DNA from: Paenibacillus uliginis N3/975
GTDB taxonomy: Bacteria; Bacillota; Bacilli; Paenibacillales; Paenibacillaceae
DNA: 64,000 bases
Direction of reading: 5' to 3'
Assembly: GCF_900177425.1 (NCBI RefSeq)
Contig: NZ_LT840184.1
Location: 4,008,263 to 4,072,262, forward strand
A model generated the notes under the pieces. The model was not told where the DNA came from, made no database searches, and worked only from the letters and a program-made list of their open reading frames with translations. A program made the position numbers and the translations under genes. Shown one piece after another: positions 42,538 through 52,085 of the stretch (position 1 is its first letter; every line of letters begins with the position of its first letter).

Positions 42538-42627
42538 GGGCAAATCATCTCCGAACAGTTATATTGCCCTTATTATAGAACACTTGTTCGTAATTATCAA
42601 ATATCAACAACAAAGTTTAACATAGCC

Positions 42628-42873
42628 TAGATTATTGAAACATACTACCACCAAATAAAGACCGGTTAGTTAATCCACAATGCGGTTACTCGATGAACCG
42701 ATTTCTTAGATCTTCTAACACTTTATTAACCCTTTATTAAATCTATCTATATAATCCGCTTTCATATTTAAGGTGTACAATTCATTTACATTGTTTTCAG
42801 TGTCTTTAAAATAGACTCTATTATGTTGAAATCACTTTCAAATATGTCTCTTTTTATCTAGTCTTTCTATTAA
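42628..42873. other. non-coding gap right of the transposon
   Basis: AT-rich, with only a short decayed frame (DIFESDFNIIESILKTLKTM) on the minus strand near 42785-42850. No gene is supported. Confidence 0.3.
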
Positions 42874-43312
42874 TTAATTTAACTGTTCAAGTTTTTTAAT
42901 TGTGTTCATTCGACTTCTTGCTCTATAATTCCAAACCCATTCAATAAATTTCCAATCTAATTTTTCTTTGCATTCTGCATTCATATCAGGTCTAGTTTTC
43001 TGATGATACATAATTCGCCGTTTAATAATTCGATACATACATAGAAGTCCTGGCATGTCCAAAAAAATGATTAAATCCGCTTTCTTAATCCTGATATCCA
43101 TGGTCCTAGAATAGTTACCATCAATTATCCAATGATCTTCGTTTGTAAATTGTTCAACAATCTTATCCTACTCTTCATTTGGTTTAGGGACCCAATTGGG
43201 ATTCCAAAAATAAGTATCCAAATGTATGACCGGGAGATCCAGTATCACCGAGCTTTTGGGATAGGGTTGATTTACCCGATCCACCTGATCCAATAACCAA
43301 TGTTCGCTTCAT
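42874..43312 (-). pseudogene. topology-modulation-protein-like P-loop kinase, frameshift plus nonsense
   Basis: ATG at 43312 with AAGGAG upstream gives MKRTLVIGSGGSGKSTLSQK LGD with an intact Walker A. The frame then shifts and continues LDLPVIHLDTYFWNPNWVPK PNEE, hits TAG where the family has Trp, and goes on DKIVEQFTNEDHWIIDGNYS and RIKKADLIIFLDMPGLLCMY to a stop. Two independent lesions mean it is dead. The family is annotated as DNA topology modulation FlaR-like proteins. Confidence 0.78.
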
Positions 43313-43525
43313 ATTTCTCCTTAGCTGCACCTTCTAATTTACTGGCCTTCTTTGTTGGCATTTTCTCATTTATAATGTCTTCTAATATTTTTTCTAGTTC
43401 TTCAATTTGCTCTTTTTCTGTATCTGTCATTATTTAAATTGATTTTTCGGCTATTCCACATAACATGTTAAACAAGCAAACAATTAAAAACAGTTCTTCA
43501 GCAAGGATTACTTAATCTGATACAT

Positions 43526-43971
43526 CTATCTTACAAAAGTAATATAATCCATGTTAACTGGATCAATACCATCTGCTCTAAATCGCGAGTTAATCTGTCC
43601 TCGATGATACTGACCATGAAGTGCTACGTGAGTTAAAATATCTCGTATAGAAGTCATAAATTCTTTACCACTACTATTTGTGTATGTTATTAAGTTATCT
43701 AAGTCAGTTTTTGCTGTTTCAGCAAGAGATTTATGAAGTTTTTTTCATTTTGTTTAATAAGTTTTGCACAGACTGTTATATCACCATCCGACCAGATGGG
43801 CATTTGTGAACTGTCCATTCCTTTTAATCTAGTTAGCCATACTTGTTCAGAATATAGAATATGAGAAAATAAACTTAACTGCTGCTCCCCAATCTCTACA
43901 TTTTGCAATGTTTCTAGAATGCGTTGATTAGCCCAATTTAAATGCTCAAACATCTTTTGAATTGTTTTCAA
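43526..43971 (-). pseudogene. DinB-family protein, frameshift in an A7 run
   Basis: The best start is TTG at 43971 with AGGAGG 7 bases upstream: KTIQKMFEHLNWANQRILET. After LIKQNEK a run of seven A shifts the frame. The other frame goes on LHKSLAETAKTDLDNLITYT and ILTHVALHGQYHRGQINSRF, which has the metal-site His-x3-His-like end of DinB (YfiT-like four-helix bundle). One base fewer or two more would restore it. DinB proteins are metal-dependent thiol-S-transferase-like enzymes. Confidence 0.78.
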
Positions 43972-44091
43972 TGGGGTGCCTCCTATATAATCGATCACTT
44001 GTTTTATATGAACTCATAAAAAAGAGGAAACACAGTTATATCCATTCTTCAACTCAACTGTCCGATAGCTGTTCTAACTGGACCTCTTCGA

Positions 44092-44300
44092 TTATTCCAA
44101 CAAGAGATCCATCACCTTAATATCTCTTATGTTATTAACGATAGTATCCGCTCTTGATAAACCTTGATCTCCTGAATTCTGATTAATAAAACCTATACAT
44201 TTCATTCCTGCAGCATTTGCTGCTTGAATACCATTTTTAGAATCTTCAAGTACCCAACATTCATTTGGCTTAATATTCAAATTTCCGTTACCGCATGCCA
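44092..44300 (-). pseudogene. HAD hydrolase, C-terminal remnant
   Basis: The frame reads NIKPNECWVLEDSKNGIQAA, NAAGMKCIGFINQNSGDQGL and SRADTIVNNIRDIKVMDLLL to the stop. This is motif IV (EDSKNGIQAA) and the end of a beta-phosphoglucomutase-like HAD. The N-terminal two thirds are replaced by IS1182 sequence from about 44300. Confidence 0.75.
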
Positions 44301-44887
44301 TTTGCTTGAGTTTTCGACAACAGGGAGGGCAGTTGTTTTCCATCATCGCTACTGCCGGGCGTGACTTCAACCGCTGTAATAATCTCTTCTTCCGTCATAG
44401 CTAACCGTAACACGTCCAAAGGTCGCTGCTTTTGACTGCTTGCTGGGTATGAGTAGCATCCAAAATAATGGTTTTACTCTTAATGAGTCCTTTCTCCACA
44501 CATTGACTCACCACTTGTTTCAACACGTCTTCCACTTGACTTGCACCAAGGCGATGATTCCGAAAGCGCGACAATTGCGAGGCATCTGGCAAGGGATCTT
44601 CTGGATTAACGCCAAGAAAACCATTTGTACGCTAAATTCACCTGCGCTTCCTGAACAACTCGTTCATCCGAAAGATTGTAAAGGATTTGCAAAAAGAGCA
44701 GACGAAAAAGAAGCTCAGGCTCATTAGCCGGTCTGCCGTAATATTTGCAATAGCTGTTTTCGACCAACTCATGAATGAAGCTGAAGTCTACAATGCGATG
44801 AATCTTTCGCAACAAGTGATCTTCAGGAACAAGATTATATAATTCCGCTTGGAATGATGCAGTTAATTGTCTACCGGCATGCAACAA
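44301..44887 (-). pseudogene. IS1182-family transposase fragment
   Basis: The minus strand gives, in successive frames, AELYNLVPEDHLLRKIHRIV with FSFIHELVENSYCKYYGRPA, then PDASQLSRFRNHRLGASQVE with TIILDATHTQQAVKSS, then TEEEIITAVEVTPGSSDDGK with QLPSLLSKTQANGM. These are consecutive parts of an IS1182 transposase broken by frameshifts and an internal deletion; the C-terminal half is missing at the joint with the HAD remnant. Its terminal repeats were not identified. Confidence 0.8.
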
Positions 44888-44929
44888 CAGGCTCGTCTCA
44901 CTTTTACTTTTCTTCCATTATACAACAAA

Positions 44930-44952
44930 CCCGGTACCGACAAGGTACCGGG
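44930..44952. terminator. hairpin, probable terminator of the GH127 operon
   Basis: CCCGGTACC faces GGTACCGGG with a 5-base loop; on the minus strand TTTGTTGTAT follows. It lies 100 bases after the GH127 stop. Confidence 0.6.
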
Positions 44953-45051
44953 CTTCATTTTACAGATACTGTATTCGTTTTGCAGGACTCTCCAAGAGGG
45001 TCCTTTGTATCAAAACATCCTTCTTGCGGGTTATAAGTCCAAGTCCCCGAA

Positions 45052-46896
45052 TTAGCTTGAATACAGCACCTCTTCCTTAGCTTCTGGGATCCAAACCTGC
45101 ATGAAGCCTGGTTCCCGATTATCCCATGCATAGTACGGGATAAGTGTAATCGGTCTGCCTTCCTCATCCCGGCCTGAAAGGGTCACAACGCCGCCTAGTA
45201 ACTCGGGACGATCGTTTATAGCCATCGGCTGATGTGCAGAAATCGCTAATGAGTCGTACTCTACTTCCGGATTGTCCACCGCTTCTAGGCAATAGACGAC
45301 CGGACCTCTTTGAATGGCGACCCGTTCGCGATTCGCCACCACTTCCGATCTGGCCCGAACAGCTTCAACTGGCATATCTAACTCCAGTACGATGGTTTGA
45401 CCAGGTACCCACTCGCGTTGCAAGACAAGATATCCGTCATTGGTCAGTGTTTCGATATCCTTAGGCACGGTGTCACCGGCAGATATCTGATAACTCTTGC
45501 ACCATCCAGGGATGCGCAGCTTCAACGTAAACGTTGCCGTTGTCTCCAGTTGTACCTCAAGCTCTATCCTGCCGTTCCACGGGTAGTTCGTCCGCTGGAT
45601 AATACGAACGGACGGCCCGTCTCCACTAAGTTGCATTTCACTCTCGCCGTCAATATATTGATTGACCGCAATGCCGTCATCCGTAAGGGCATATACATAT
45701 TGACCAATCGAAGGCAGGAATCGAGCAAGGTTGGTTGGGCAACAGGACGTATCGTACCAAGCCGTACGATGATGATCCCCCGTCGAAACCAGCGGATTAA
45801 CATAGAAGAACTGGTCTCCCGATAGGGATATGCCTGATAAAGCCCCGTTGTACATCTCCCGTTCCACAATGTCCGCATATTTGGCATCGCCTTCTAGCAG
45901 GTTCATTCGATGATTCCAATATACCATTGCGATAGCTGCACATGTCTCACAGTAGGCTGTTTCGTTCGGCATGTCATAATCATGCGTGAAGCCCTCATTG
46001 TGCTGGGAAGGTCCGATACCGCCGGTGATGTACATGTTCCGCTCCACCGTGTTCGACCATACCTTATTGAGTGCGCCAACGTAAGACGTATCCTTCGATG
46101 CAAGAACGACATCAGCCATTGCGGCATACAAGTACATCGCACGTACTGCGTGCCCCGTCACCTTCTCGATATCTTTTACCGGTACATCATCCTGGCAGTA
46201 AGCTGGCCCCCATTCTTCCCGGTTCCAAATTGTACCCACGCCATGACCGTGACCCCGTTCCTCAAGCAGCCACAGGGATAGCTTCCAGTAACGCTCCTCA
46301 CCCGTCACTCGGTACAACTTAACGAGCGCAAGCTCGATCTCTTCATGCCCTTCTACCCAGTGACGTTTCCCTGGACCGAACAAGTTGTCGTAATGATCAG
46401 CAAGTCGACAGGCGACATCCAGCAGTACCCGTTTGCCTGTTGCTTCATAATACGCAACCGCCGCTTCAATCAGGTGACCGCCATTATACATTTCGTGCCG
46501 CTCCATGTCGATCCATTTTTGATCCGGTGCCTCAAGCGTGAAGTAAGTCGAAAGATATCCGTCTTCTTCCTGCGCGGCTGCAATCAGATCAAAAATCCGA
46601 TCGACCTCCTGCTCAAGTGCAGGATCACGATCTGTCATCAGGGAATAGGCGACACCTTCAAGCACCTTATACACATCGGAATCATTAAAATAAATCCCCT
46701 CAAAGTTCCCTTCCATCAAACCGCCCGCTTTGGCAAAATTCGAAATGCGCCCTGTCTGCTCGCATTTATCCAGGCAGGTTCTTAGCGTAACCCGCTTCAG
46801 CACTTCCAGGCGCGGCCGCCAGAAGGAATCCTCAATCCTTACTTTGGTAAAAGGAACGGCCTGCCAATATTGCAATTTTTGCTCCCTTTTCTTCAT
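45052..46896 (-). CDS. beta-L-arabinofuranosidase, GH127
   Basis: A 614-residue protein, the usual GH127 (DUF1680) length, with AAGGAG before the ATG. An (alpha/alpha)6 barrel carries the zinc/cysteine active site: Glu301 (likely acid/base), Glu317 and Cys319 in AYCETCAAIAM, and Cys385-Cys386 in YDTSCCPTNLARFLPSIGQY, where Cys385 corresponds to the catalytic nucleophile of HypBA1. The C-terminal third is beta-sandwich. It removes beta-L-arabinofuranose from oligosaccharides. There is no signal peptide, so it is cytoplasmic, acting on what the adjoining ABC transporter imports; the spacing to the upstream permease is 27 bases. Confidence 0.92.
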   Translation of the reverse strand: MKKREQKLQYWQAVPFTKVRIEDSFWRPRLEVLKRVTLRTCLDKCEQTGRISNFAKAGGLMEGNFEGIYFNDSDVYKVLEGVAYSLMTDRDPALEQEVDRIFDLIAAAQEEDGYLSTYFTLEAPDQKWIDMERHEMYNGGHLIEAAVAYYEATGKRVLLDVACRLADHYDNLFGPGKRHWVEGHEEIELALVKLYRVTGEERYWKLSLWLLEERGHGHGVGTIWNREEWGPAYCQDDVPVKDIEKVTGHAVRAMYLYAAMADVVLASKDTSYVGALNKVWSNTVERNMYITGGIGPSQHNEGFTHDYDMPNETAYCETCAAIAMVYWNHRMNLLEGDAKYADIVEREMYNGALSGISLSGDQFFYVNPLVSTGDHHRTAWYDTSCCPTNLARFLPSIGQYVYALTDDGIAVNQYIDGESEMQLSGDGPSVRIIQRTNYPWNGRIELEVQLETTATFTLKLRIPGWCKSYQISAGDTVPKDIETLTNDGYLVLQREWVPGQTIVLELDMPVEAVRARSEVVANRERVAIQRGPVVYCLEAVDNPEVEYDSLAISAHQPMAINDRPELLGGVVTLSGRDEEGRPITLIPYYAWDNREPGFMQVWIPEAKEEVLYSS

Positions 46897-46923
46897 GTCA
46901 TTCTCTCCTTGCCTCCATAATTA

Positions 46924-47754
46924 TTAGCCCTTAAGTCCAGTGAGCGTAATACCTTCAAGAAAATAACGCTGTCCAATGAGGAACACGATCACGCATGGCA
47001 GAACAACCACAGCGGATGCTGCCATTAGCAAATCCCATTGTGCACTATACGACCCCTGAAACATTTGCAAGCCAAGCGCGAGTGTAAATCGATTATCGCT
47101 TTTCAAATAAATCAACGGCCCCATAAAGTCGTTCCAGGATGCCAAGAATGTAAATAATGCCACTACAATTACCGCCGAACGGCTAAGCGGCAATAAAATG
47201 CGGAAAAAAATCTGAAAATAAGAGGCGCCATCCACGACTGCAGCTTCGTCGAAATCTCTTGGAATCCCCATGTAAAACTGGCGTAGTAAAAATATATTGA
47301 ACATGCCGCCGCCGAAAAATGCAGGTACTATCAGCGGGTAAAATGTATCGTAAAAACCAAGCCACTTCCACCCGAGGAAGCTTGGAATCATCGTTACCGC
47401 AGAGGGAAGCATCATGCTTGACAGCAGAATGGCAAAGACAATGTCTCGCCCTTTCCATTGGATACGCGAAAACCCAAACGCTGCAATCGTACTGGTAACC
47501 ACGGTGCCGATCAGTGTGGAGATAACGATGACAAGTGTATTCACAAAAAATGTCCCGAACGGTAGTACCGTTAACGCTCTTTTGAAGTTATCCCATCGAA
47601 ACGGATTCGGAATCCATTCCGGCGGCATAATGAAAATTTGCGATAAATCCATCAAAGCGCTGCGAATCAACCAGACAAATGGCATGATAAACATCATGGA
47701 AATGATAATCAGCGCCACATAACCTGCCGCCAGTTTCAACTTTGAATCTTTCAT
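46924..47754 (-). CDS. carbohydrate ABC transporter permease, MalG type (CUT1)
   Basis: 276 residues from MKDSKLKLAAGYVALIIISM. The start overlaps the stop of the upstream permease by one base (TGATG) and has a GAAGGG site. It has six hydrophobic segments and the EAA loop DFDEAAVVDGASYFQIFFRI, where the ATPase docks. The C-terminal tail LEGITLTGLKG is typical of MalG proteins. No ATPase gene is in the locus; CUT1 importers of Firmicutes commonly share a general MsmX-type ATPase encoded elsewhere. Confidence 0.93.
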   Translation of the reverse strand: MKDSKLKLAAGYVALIIISMMFIMPFVWLIRSALMDLSQIFIMPPEWIPNPFRWDNFKRALTVLPFGTFFVNTLVIVISTLIGTVVTSTIAAFGFSRIQWKGRDIVFAILLSSMMLPSAVTMIPSFLGWKWLGFYDTFYPLIVPAFFGGGMFNIFLLRQFYMGIPRDFDEAAVVDGASYFQIFFRILLPLSRSAVIVVALFTFLASWNDFMGPLIYLKSDNRFTLALGLQMFQGSYSAQWDLLMAASAVVVLPCVIVFLIGQRYFLEGITLTGLKG

Positions 47755-48701
47755 CAGCGCCCTTCCCCCTCGTAGTAAACCCATGATTTTGAAGTTTTGA
47801 ACACCAAGAAAGTAAAGAAGAGAATAATAATAAAGAGTACCCAGGCCAGCGCGGAGGCGTAACCCATCTCGGTATTCGTAAACGCCGTTTTCCACAAGTA
47901 ATACACATAGAACAAACTCTTGTTATTTGGTCCGCCTTGCGTCAAGATGTACGCTTCGTTAAATACTTGAAAGGAGCTGATAATTGTCATGACCGCATTA
48001 AAGAAAATCGTAGGCGTTACCATCGGAATGGTAATCGTGGTAAGTTTGCGGAACCATCCACCTCCGTCTACATCAATTGCTTCGTAATAGGATTTCGGAA
48101 TGCCGGCCAATCCGGCCAAAAAGATAATAACTGTACCGCCGATGCCCCATAGCGTTGTCAGCACCACAGAGGGAATGACGGTCGATTCCGAGAACAGCCA
48201 ATTGCTGGTCGGCAAATGTAGCCACTCTAATACCGTATTCACCAGACCAAGATCGGGATTGAGAAGCCAAAGCCAAATCATCGCTGACGCGACAGCCGGT
48301 ACAATACTAGGTAGATAAATGATCGTTCTGAAAAGGGCTCTGGCCTTAATATTCATATTGAGCAGGAGCGCAATCATAAAAGAAATAATAATGACGGCGG
48401 GCACGCGCAGAATGACGAAGTAAAATGTCGCACTGAGCGATTTATAGAAGTATTCATCCTGTCCCGAAAACATCGCACTAAAATTTTCCAAGCCAACAAA
48501 ACTGATCTGATCCTTAAACACACTATAGTCAGTGAGACCAAGCACGAGGCTCGCAATCATGGGACCGGCTGTAAACAGGATAAAGCCCAGTATTGCTGGA
48601 GCTGTAAATAAAAGCCCATACCATATTGCCTTCCGCTCTCGCCTTTTCGATTTTTGTTTCATTTTGGCGTTAAATTGATGCGTATTCATAGATGTATCCA
48701 T
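47754..48701 (-). CDS. carbohydrate ABC transporter permease, MalF type (CUT1)
   Basis: 315 residues from MDTSMNTHQFNAKMKQKSKR; AGGAGG sits 7 bases before this ATG, so the start 24 codons earlier is rejected. It has six membrane segments and the EAA loop SYYEAIDVDGGGWFRKLTTI. With the MalG-type partner it forms the channel of an oligosaccharide importer. It is the second gene of the transporter operon after the binding protein. Confidence 0.93.
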   Translation of the reverse strand: MDTSMNTHQFNAKMKQKSKRRERKAIWYGLLFTAPAILGFILFTAGPMIASLVLGLTDYSVFKDQISFVGLENFSAMFSGQDEYFYKSLSATFYFVILRVPAVIIISFMIALLLNMNIKARALFRTIIYLPSIVPAVASAMIWLWLLNPDLGLVNTVLEWLHLPTSNWLFSESTVIPSVVLTTLWGIGGTVIIFLAGLAGIPKSYYEAIDVDGGGWFRKLTTITIPMVTPTIFFNAVMTIISSFQVFNEAYILTQGGPNNKSLFYVYYLWKTAFTNTEMGYASALAWVLFIIILFFTFLVFKTSKSWVYYEGEGR

Positions 48702-48793
48702 TCGAGCCCTCCTAATCATAAGCTGATGGAAGGTAGAAGGCGTTCTATTTCTAGAACAACCTCCTCTCCGCATTGTTTCATGAACAAATCAAT

Positions 48794-50188
48794 TTATTCT
48801 ATATCACGACGTCCCTTAACATGAGCCTGCGCTTTATCAGCGATAGCGTCCATCGCTTCTTGAGCTGATTGCTGTCCAAGCCATACTTTATCCAACGCTG
48901 GAGTAACGACATCCATTAACTTGTTGAAATTTTTCACATAGCCGGTTGGTGTTTGATGACTGTAGTTGAGCATTACATCAATAACGGCATCCTTATAACC
49001 CGAAGGACGTGATTTAAGATTATCTGTCCATCTAGACACAAGCGCCTCGTCGGTATACCAACTTTTAAGCGCTGGCATCCAAACGCCATCCTGCAACATG
49101 TCAATCGATGATTCCGGATCGATCAGTGCTTTGACAAGTTCCCATGCTTCTTCCGGATGCTCGGTAGACTTAAATACGGAGAACATACCAGCAACAACGG
49201 TTGTAACCGGTTCCTTCATCACTGGTAATACACCAACATTAAAATTGAAGTTTGAACTTGCCAGAGCACTGGTGTTCCATTGACCGTCAACCGCCATCGC
49301 TACTTTTCTTGTCTGTAGCGCGACATTCGTTGCTGGAATATTCTTCGATTGGACAGGTGATGGTGACACGTGATGAACGTTAACCAGGTCTGCGAGCTTT
49401 TGGAGTGCCTCAACAGCTTCCGGTTGATTCATCGCAAACGTCTTTCCATCGGCTGAAATAAAATCGCCACCGTTTGAATAGATAAAGTTACTGTAAGCAC
49501 CCCAGAAAGTACCTATGTTGACCCCGTATTGTTTAATATTCTTCGGATCAAATGCCGGATCGGCTGCATTTCGGCCTTTGTTGTCCAGCGTCAGCTGCTT
49601 CGCAACATCAACGAATTCATCCCATGTCCAAGCTTCTGAAATTTTGCTCGGGGGTGCGGGCAGTCCGGCATCCTTAAAAGCATCTTCATTGTAAAATAGA
49701 GCATACGACTCCGGTCCTGGAGCAATACCGATAATATTGCCTACTTCAGATGAATATGTAATGTTCGGCACCAAGCTATCCATACTTATATCTGGATCGT
49801 TTTCAAGATAAGGCTGTAAATTCAAGAACTTCCCTTCTTCCGCGAGCGGGTAAGCGATCGTTCCTGACTCCATCATCGCGACGTCCGGCTCATCATTGCC
49901 CGCAACCATCGTTGTCAGCTTGGTATCATAATCCGTTGGAATAAACTGCATATCGACTTTCACATTGGGATTCTTCTCTTCAAATTTAGCTACTGCTTTC
50001 TTGTTAACATCTATCTCTCTGGGCGATCCCCATAATGTTAGACGCAATGTAATTTGTTCCTCAGATGTTCCGTTTGTTTCCGAAGTAAGATCCTTACCTG
50101 CATCGGACTTCGTACAAGCAGGTAATACAGTCAACGTCATAATCAGCATTACGATTAACGCAAGTGTAGATTTCTTCTGTCGTTTCAT
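48794..50188 (-). CDS. extracellular sugar-binding lipoprotein of the ABC importer
   Basis: 464 residues from MKRQKKSTLALIVMLIMTLT with a lipobox ending VLPAC, so it is lipid-anchored outside the membrane. It is a family 1 solute-binding protein: LRLTLWGSPREIDVNKKAVA, FEEKNPNVKVDMQFIPTDYD, then AWTWDEFVDVAKQLT and VAMAVDGQWN. It captures an oligosaccharide, probably one rich in arabinose given GH127 downstream. A promoter and a cre-like site lie upstream; the two-component system just before it is the likely activator. Confidence 0.93.
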   Translation of the reverse strand: MKRQKKSTLALIVMLIMTLTVLPACTKSDAGKDLTSETNGTSEEQITLRLTLWGSPREIDVNKKAVAKFEEKNPNVKVDMQFIPTDYDTKLTTMVAGNDEPDVAMMESGTIAYPLAEEGKFLNLQPYLENDPDISMDSLVPNITYSSEVGNIIGIAPGPESYALFYNEDAFKDAGLPAPPSKISEAWTWDEFVDVAKQLTLDNKGRNAADPAFDPKNIKQYGVNIGTFWGAYSNFIYSNGGDFISADGKTFAMNQPEAVEALQKLADLVNVHHVSPSPVQSKNIPATNVALQTRKVAMAVDGQWNTSALASSNFNFNVGVLPVMKEPVTTVVAGMFSVFKSTEHPEEAWELVKALIDPESSIDMLQDGVWMPALKSWYTDEALVSRWTDNLKSRPSGYKDAVIDVMLNYSHQTPTGYVKNFNKLMDVVTPALDKVWLGQQSAQEAMDAIADKAQAHVKGRRDIE

Positions 50189-50253
50189 GTCATATCTAAC
50201 CCCTCTCAAACTCTGTCTATCACATAGCTGCAGTCTATATGATGTATGCTCCC

Positions 50254-50279
50254 ATTATAAAATCCAGATAGCGCTTCCA
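50254..50279 (-). promoter_or_regulatory. promoter with cre-like operator before the binding-protein gene
   Basis: On the minus strand TGGAAGCGCTATCT (50266-50279) fits the catabolite-responsive element consensus TGWAANCGNTNWCA with about two mismatches. A TATAAT box follows at 50254-50259, and a TTTTGG-like -35 lies 17 bases upstream of it. The operator overlaps the -35 to -10 spacer, so CcpA would repress by blocking polymerase. Confidence 0.6.
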
Positions 50280-50306
50280 AAACCCGAACTTCATTGGAAT
50301 GGTGGA

Positions 50307-52085
50307 CTATTTTTGGGGAATCGGCGGCAGCTTGATAATCACCGTTGTTCCCTTCCCTGGCAGAGAACTTATGTCAACGCCATATTCTTTACCGTAGGCC
50401 ATTTGAATGCGCGAAATCGTGTTTATGATACCGACCGAAGTCGATCTTTTATCCAGAATCTTTTGAACCGTATCTTCGCTCATTCCCCGTCCGTTGTCAG
50501 CCACCTCAAATATTCGGTATCCATCTTCATTTCTTCCGCTCACCGTGATAAGTCCGCCCGTTTCAAGCTGATCGAGGCCATGCAGAATCGCATTCTCAAC
50601 AAACGGTTGGAACAGAAGTCTCGGCACTTTCATTTCATACAGCATCGGATCGATTTTATATTCAACGCTAAACTTGTTCTCAAATCGGGTCGACATAATA
50701 AAGAAATAATGGTTCATCCATTCAATCTCCTCAGACAGATTTACCGCGTTCCAATCTTTTCGTGAAGTATAATGCAGCATATTGGAAAGACCGACAAGCA
50801 TCTTACTAAGTTCCCTCTGGCCCGTTTCAATTGCCATCCAGTTCATAATATTAAGTGTGTTGTACAAAAAGTGGGGATTCATCTGCATGTTGAGAGCTTG
50901 AATCTCCGCCTGTTTTTCCTTGAGCTGAATTTCATAGTTTTCTTGAATTAACATTTGAATTCGGTCATTCATCCGATTAAACCGCAATAGCAAAAAGCCG
51001 AACTCATCCTTTGTCTCGACCGCTACGCGTGCCCCGAAGTCTCCTTCTCCGACGGATTTCATCGTTATAAGCAGCTTGCGGATCGGACCGGTAATTCGGC
51101 CTATAATGAAATAGGCAAAAATAACCGCAATCAGACCTAGAAGAGCGGAAAGTACGAGTGTTGAAATCTGAGCTGTGCTCACAAGTCTGCCGACAAGAGC
51201 CGACTCCGGCGTCATGACCACTGAGAGCCAGCCGGTTACTGAGGAACGGTCGAAGCACACGATCATCCGTTCATTACCCAGCTCTACTTTTCGCGTTCCG
51301 CTACCGATTTGCCGAAAGTCATCCAGCCAGGTTTCACCATAGATTTTAGTGATTTGATCAGCGTTGGAGCTTGCGACCACATGGTTTTCAGGATCGATAA
51401 CCAAGTAATCGGAACCAGAAGGAATGCTGTTGTTGAACAGCGATTGAAACACATCCGCTTTGAAGCTAATATTTAGAATCGGACGCTCTACCCCGGACTT
51501 CAGTTTAACAATCGATGAGTTCTCCAGATGAGAAAAATTCAGGAGTCGGGTTGCCGAGAACATATAACGATATTCGATATCGCTATCACTCAGCCATTGC
51601 TGACCGAACATCTGAATAAAGTCATATGTCGGATACCAGATCATTTTCCCTTCCGCGTTCTCCGCTGTCTGATAGATGTGTGAGCGGGTCGGATCGCCCT
51701 GAGGCAGAGCACGCTGCGTACCGAATGTATAATACGATGTCCATAGTTGATAGGCATAGACATCTTCGTTCTGCGTAAAATATTTACTCAAAATAGACGA
51801 TATTTGTCGATCGGCATCAAGCAACTCCGCCTTATTCGAAGAATCCAGCCCATTAAAGATTTTATATAACTCCTTGTCCACAAACAGAGCCAGCGTGCCT
51901 TGTTCCACTTTGCGCAGCTTCGTATCCATCACTTCGTTGCTTTTCTTAACGATTTCGTATACATTCTGCTGCGCTTGTTCCGTCACCATGCGCAGACTGG
52001 TGACGTAGTAGACGATGCTAAGCACCAACAGCGGGAGCGCAATCAGAACTAAGTAACTGGCCAACAGCCGATAGCGAAATCTCAT
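50307..52085 (-). CDS. sensor histidine kinase, YesM type
   Basis: A 592-residue membrane protein. An N-terminal helix (LLASYLVLIALPLLVLSIVY) and a second near residue 300 (LVLSALLGLIAVIFAYFIIG) enclose a 270-residue extracellular sensor. A HAMP domain follows (RITGPIRKLLITMKSVGEGD), then the His_kinase domain with QMNPHFLYNTLNIMNWMAIE (phosphorylated His) and the HATPase_c part with DNGRGMSEDTVQKILDK. It overlaps the response regulator gene by 4 bases (ATGA). YesM/YesN pairs control adjacent oligosaccharide importers. Confidence 0.95.
   Translation of the reverse strand: MRFRYRLLASYLVLIALPLLVLSIVYYVTSLRMVTEQAQQNVYEIVKKSNEVMDTKLRKVEQGTLALFVDKELYKIFNGLDSSNKAELLDADRQISSILSKYFTQNEDVYAYQLWTSYYTFGTQRALPQGDPTRSHIYQTAENAEGKMIWYPTYDFIQMFGQQWLSDSDIEYRYMFSATRLLNFSHLENSSIVKLKSGVERPILNISFKADVFQSLFNNSIPSGSDYLVIDPENHVVASSNADQITKIYGETWLDDFRQIGSGTRKVELGNERMIVCFDRSSVTGWLSVVMTPESALVGRLVSTAQISTLVLSALLGLIAVIFAYFIIGRITGPIRKLLITMKSVGEGDFGARVAVETKDEFGFLLLRFNRMNDRIQMLIQENYEIQLKEKQAEIQALNMQMNPHFLYNTLNIMNWMAIETGQRELSKMLVGLSNMLHYTSRKDWNAVNLSEEIEWMNHYFFIMSTRFENKFSVEYKIDPMLYEMKVPRLLFQPFVENAILHGLDQLETGGLITVSGRNEDGYRIFEVADNGRGMSEDTVQKILDKRSTSVGIINTISRIQMAYGKEYGVDISSLPGKGTTVIIKLPPIPQK

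Larger units (their letters stand above)
40266..42627 (-). mobile_element. IS1595-family transposon carrying a phosphotransferase gene, 2362 bp
   Basis: The ends are inverted repeats: GGCTATGTTAAA then TTGATATTTGA on the left (40266), and the same read inward from 42627, with only a few differences over about 30 bases. The 8-bp target duplication TAGATTAT is exact at 40258-40265 and 42628-42635. Inside are an aminoglycoside-phosphotransferase-like gene and an ISXO2-type transposase, both on the minus strand. It is inserted 38 bases upstream of the acylphosphatase start. Confidence 0.95.

Noticed and set aside
43278..43430. Small minus-strand frame starting MTDTEKEQIEELEKILEDII
   Set aside because: Open for about 50 codons and helical, but it lacks a ribosome site and overlaps the start of the broken P-loop kinase; possibly a remnant, not supported as a gene.
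44955..45051. Frame ending SGTWTYNPQEGCFDTKDPLG just after the GH127 stop
   Set aside because: It may be the tail of a lost secreted protein, but it has no start and is too short to assign.
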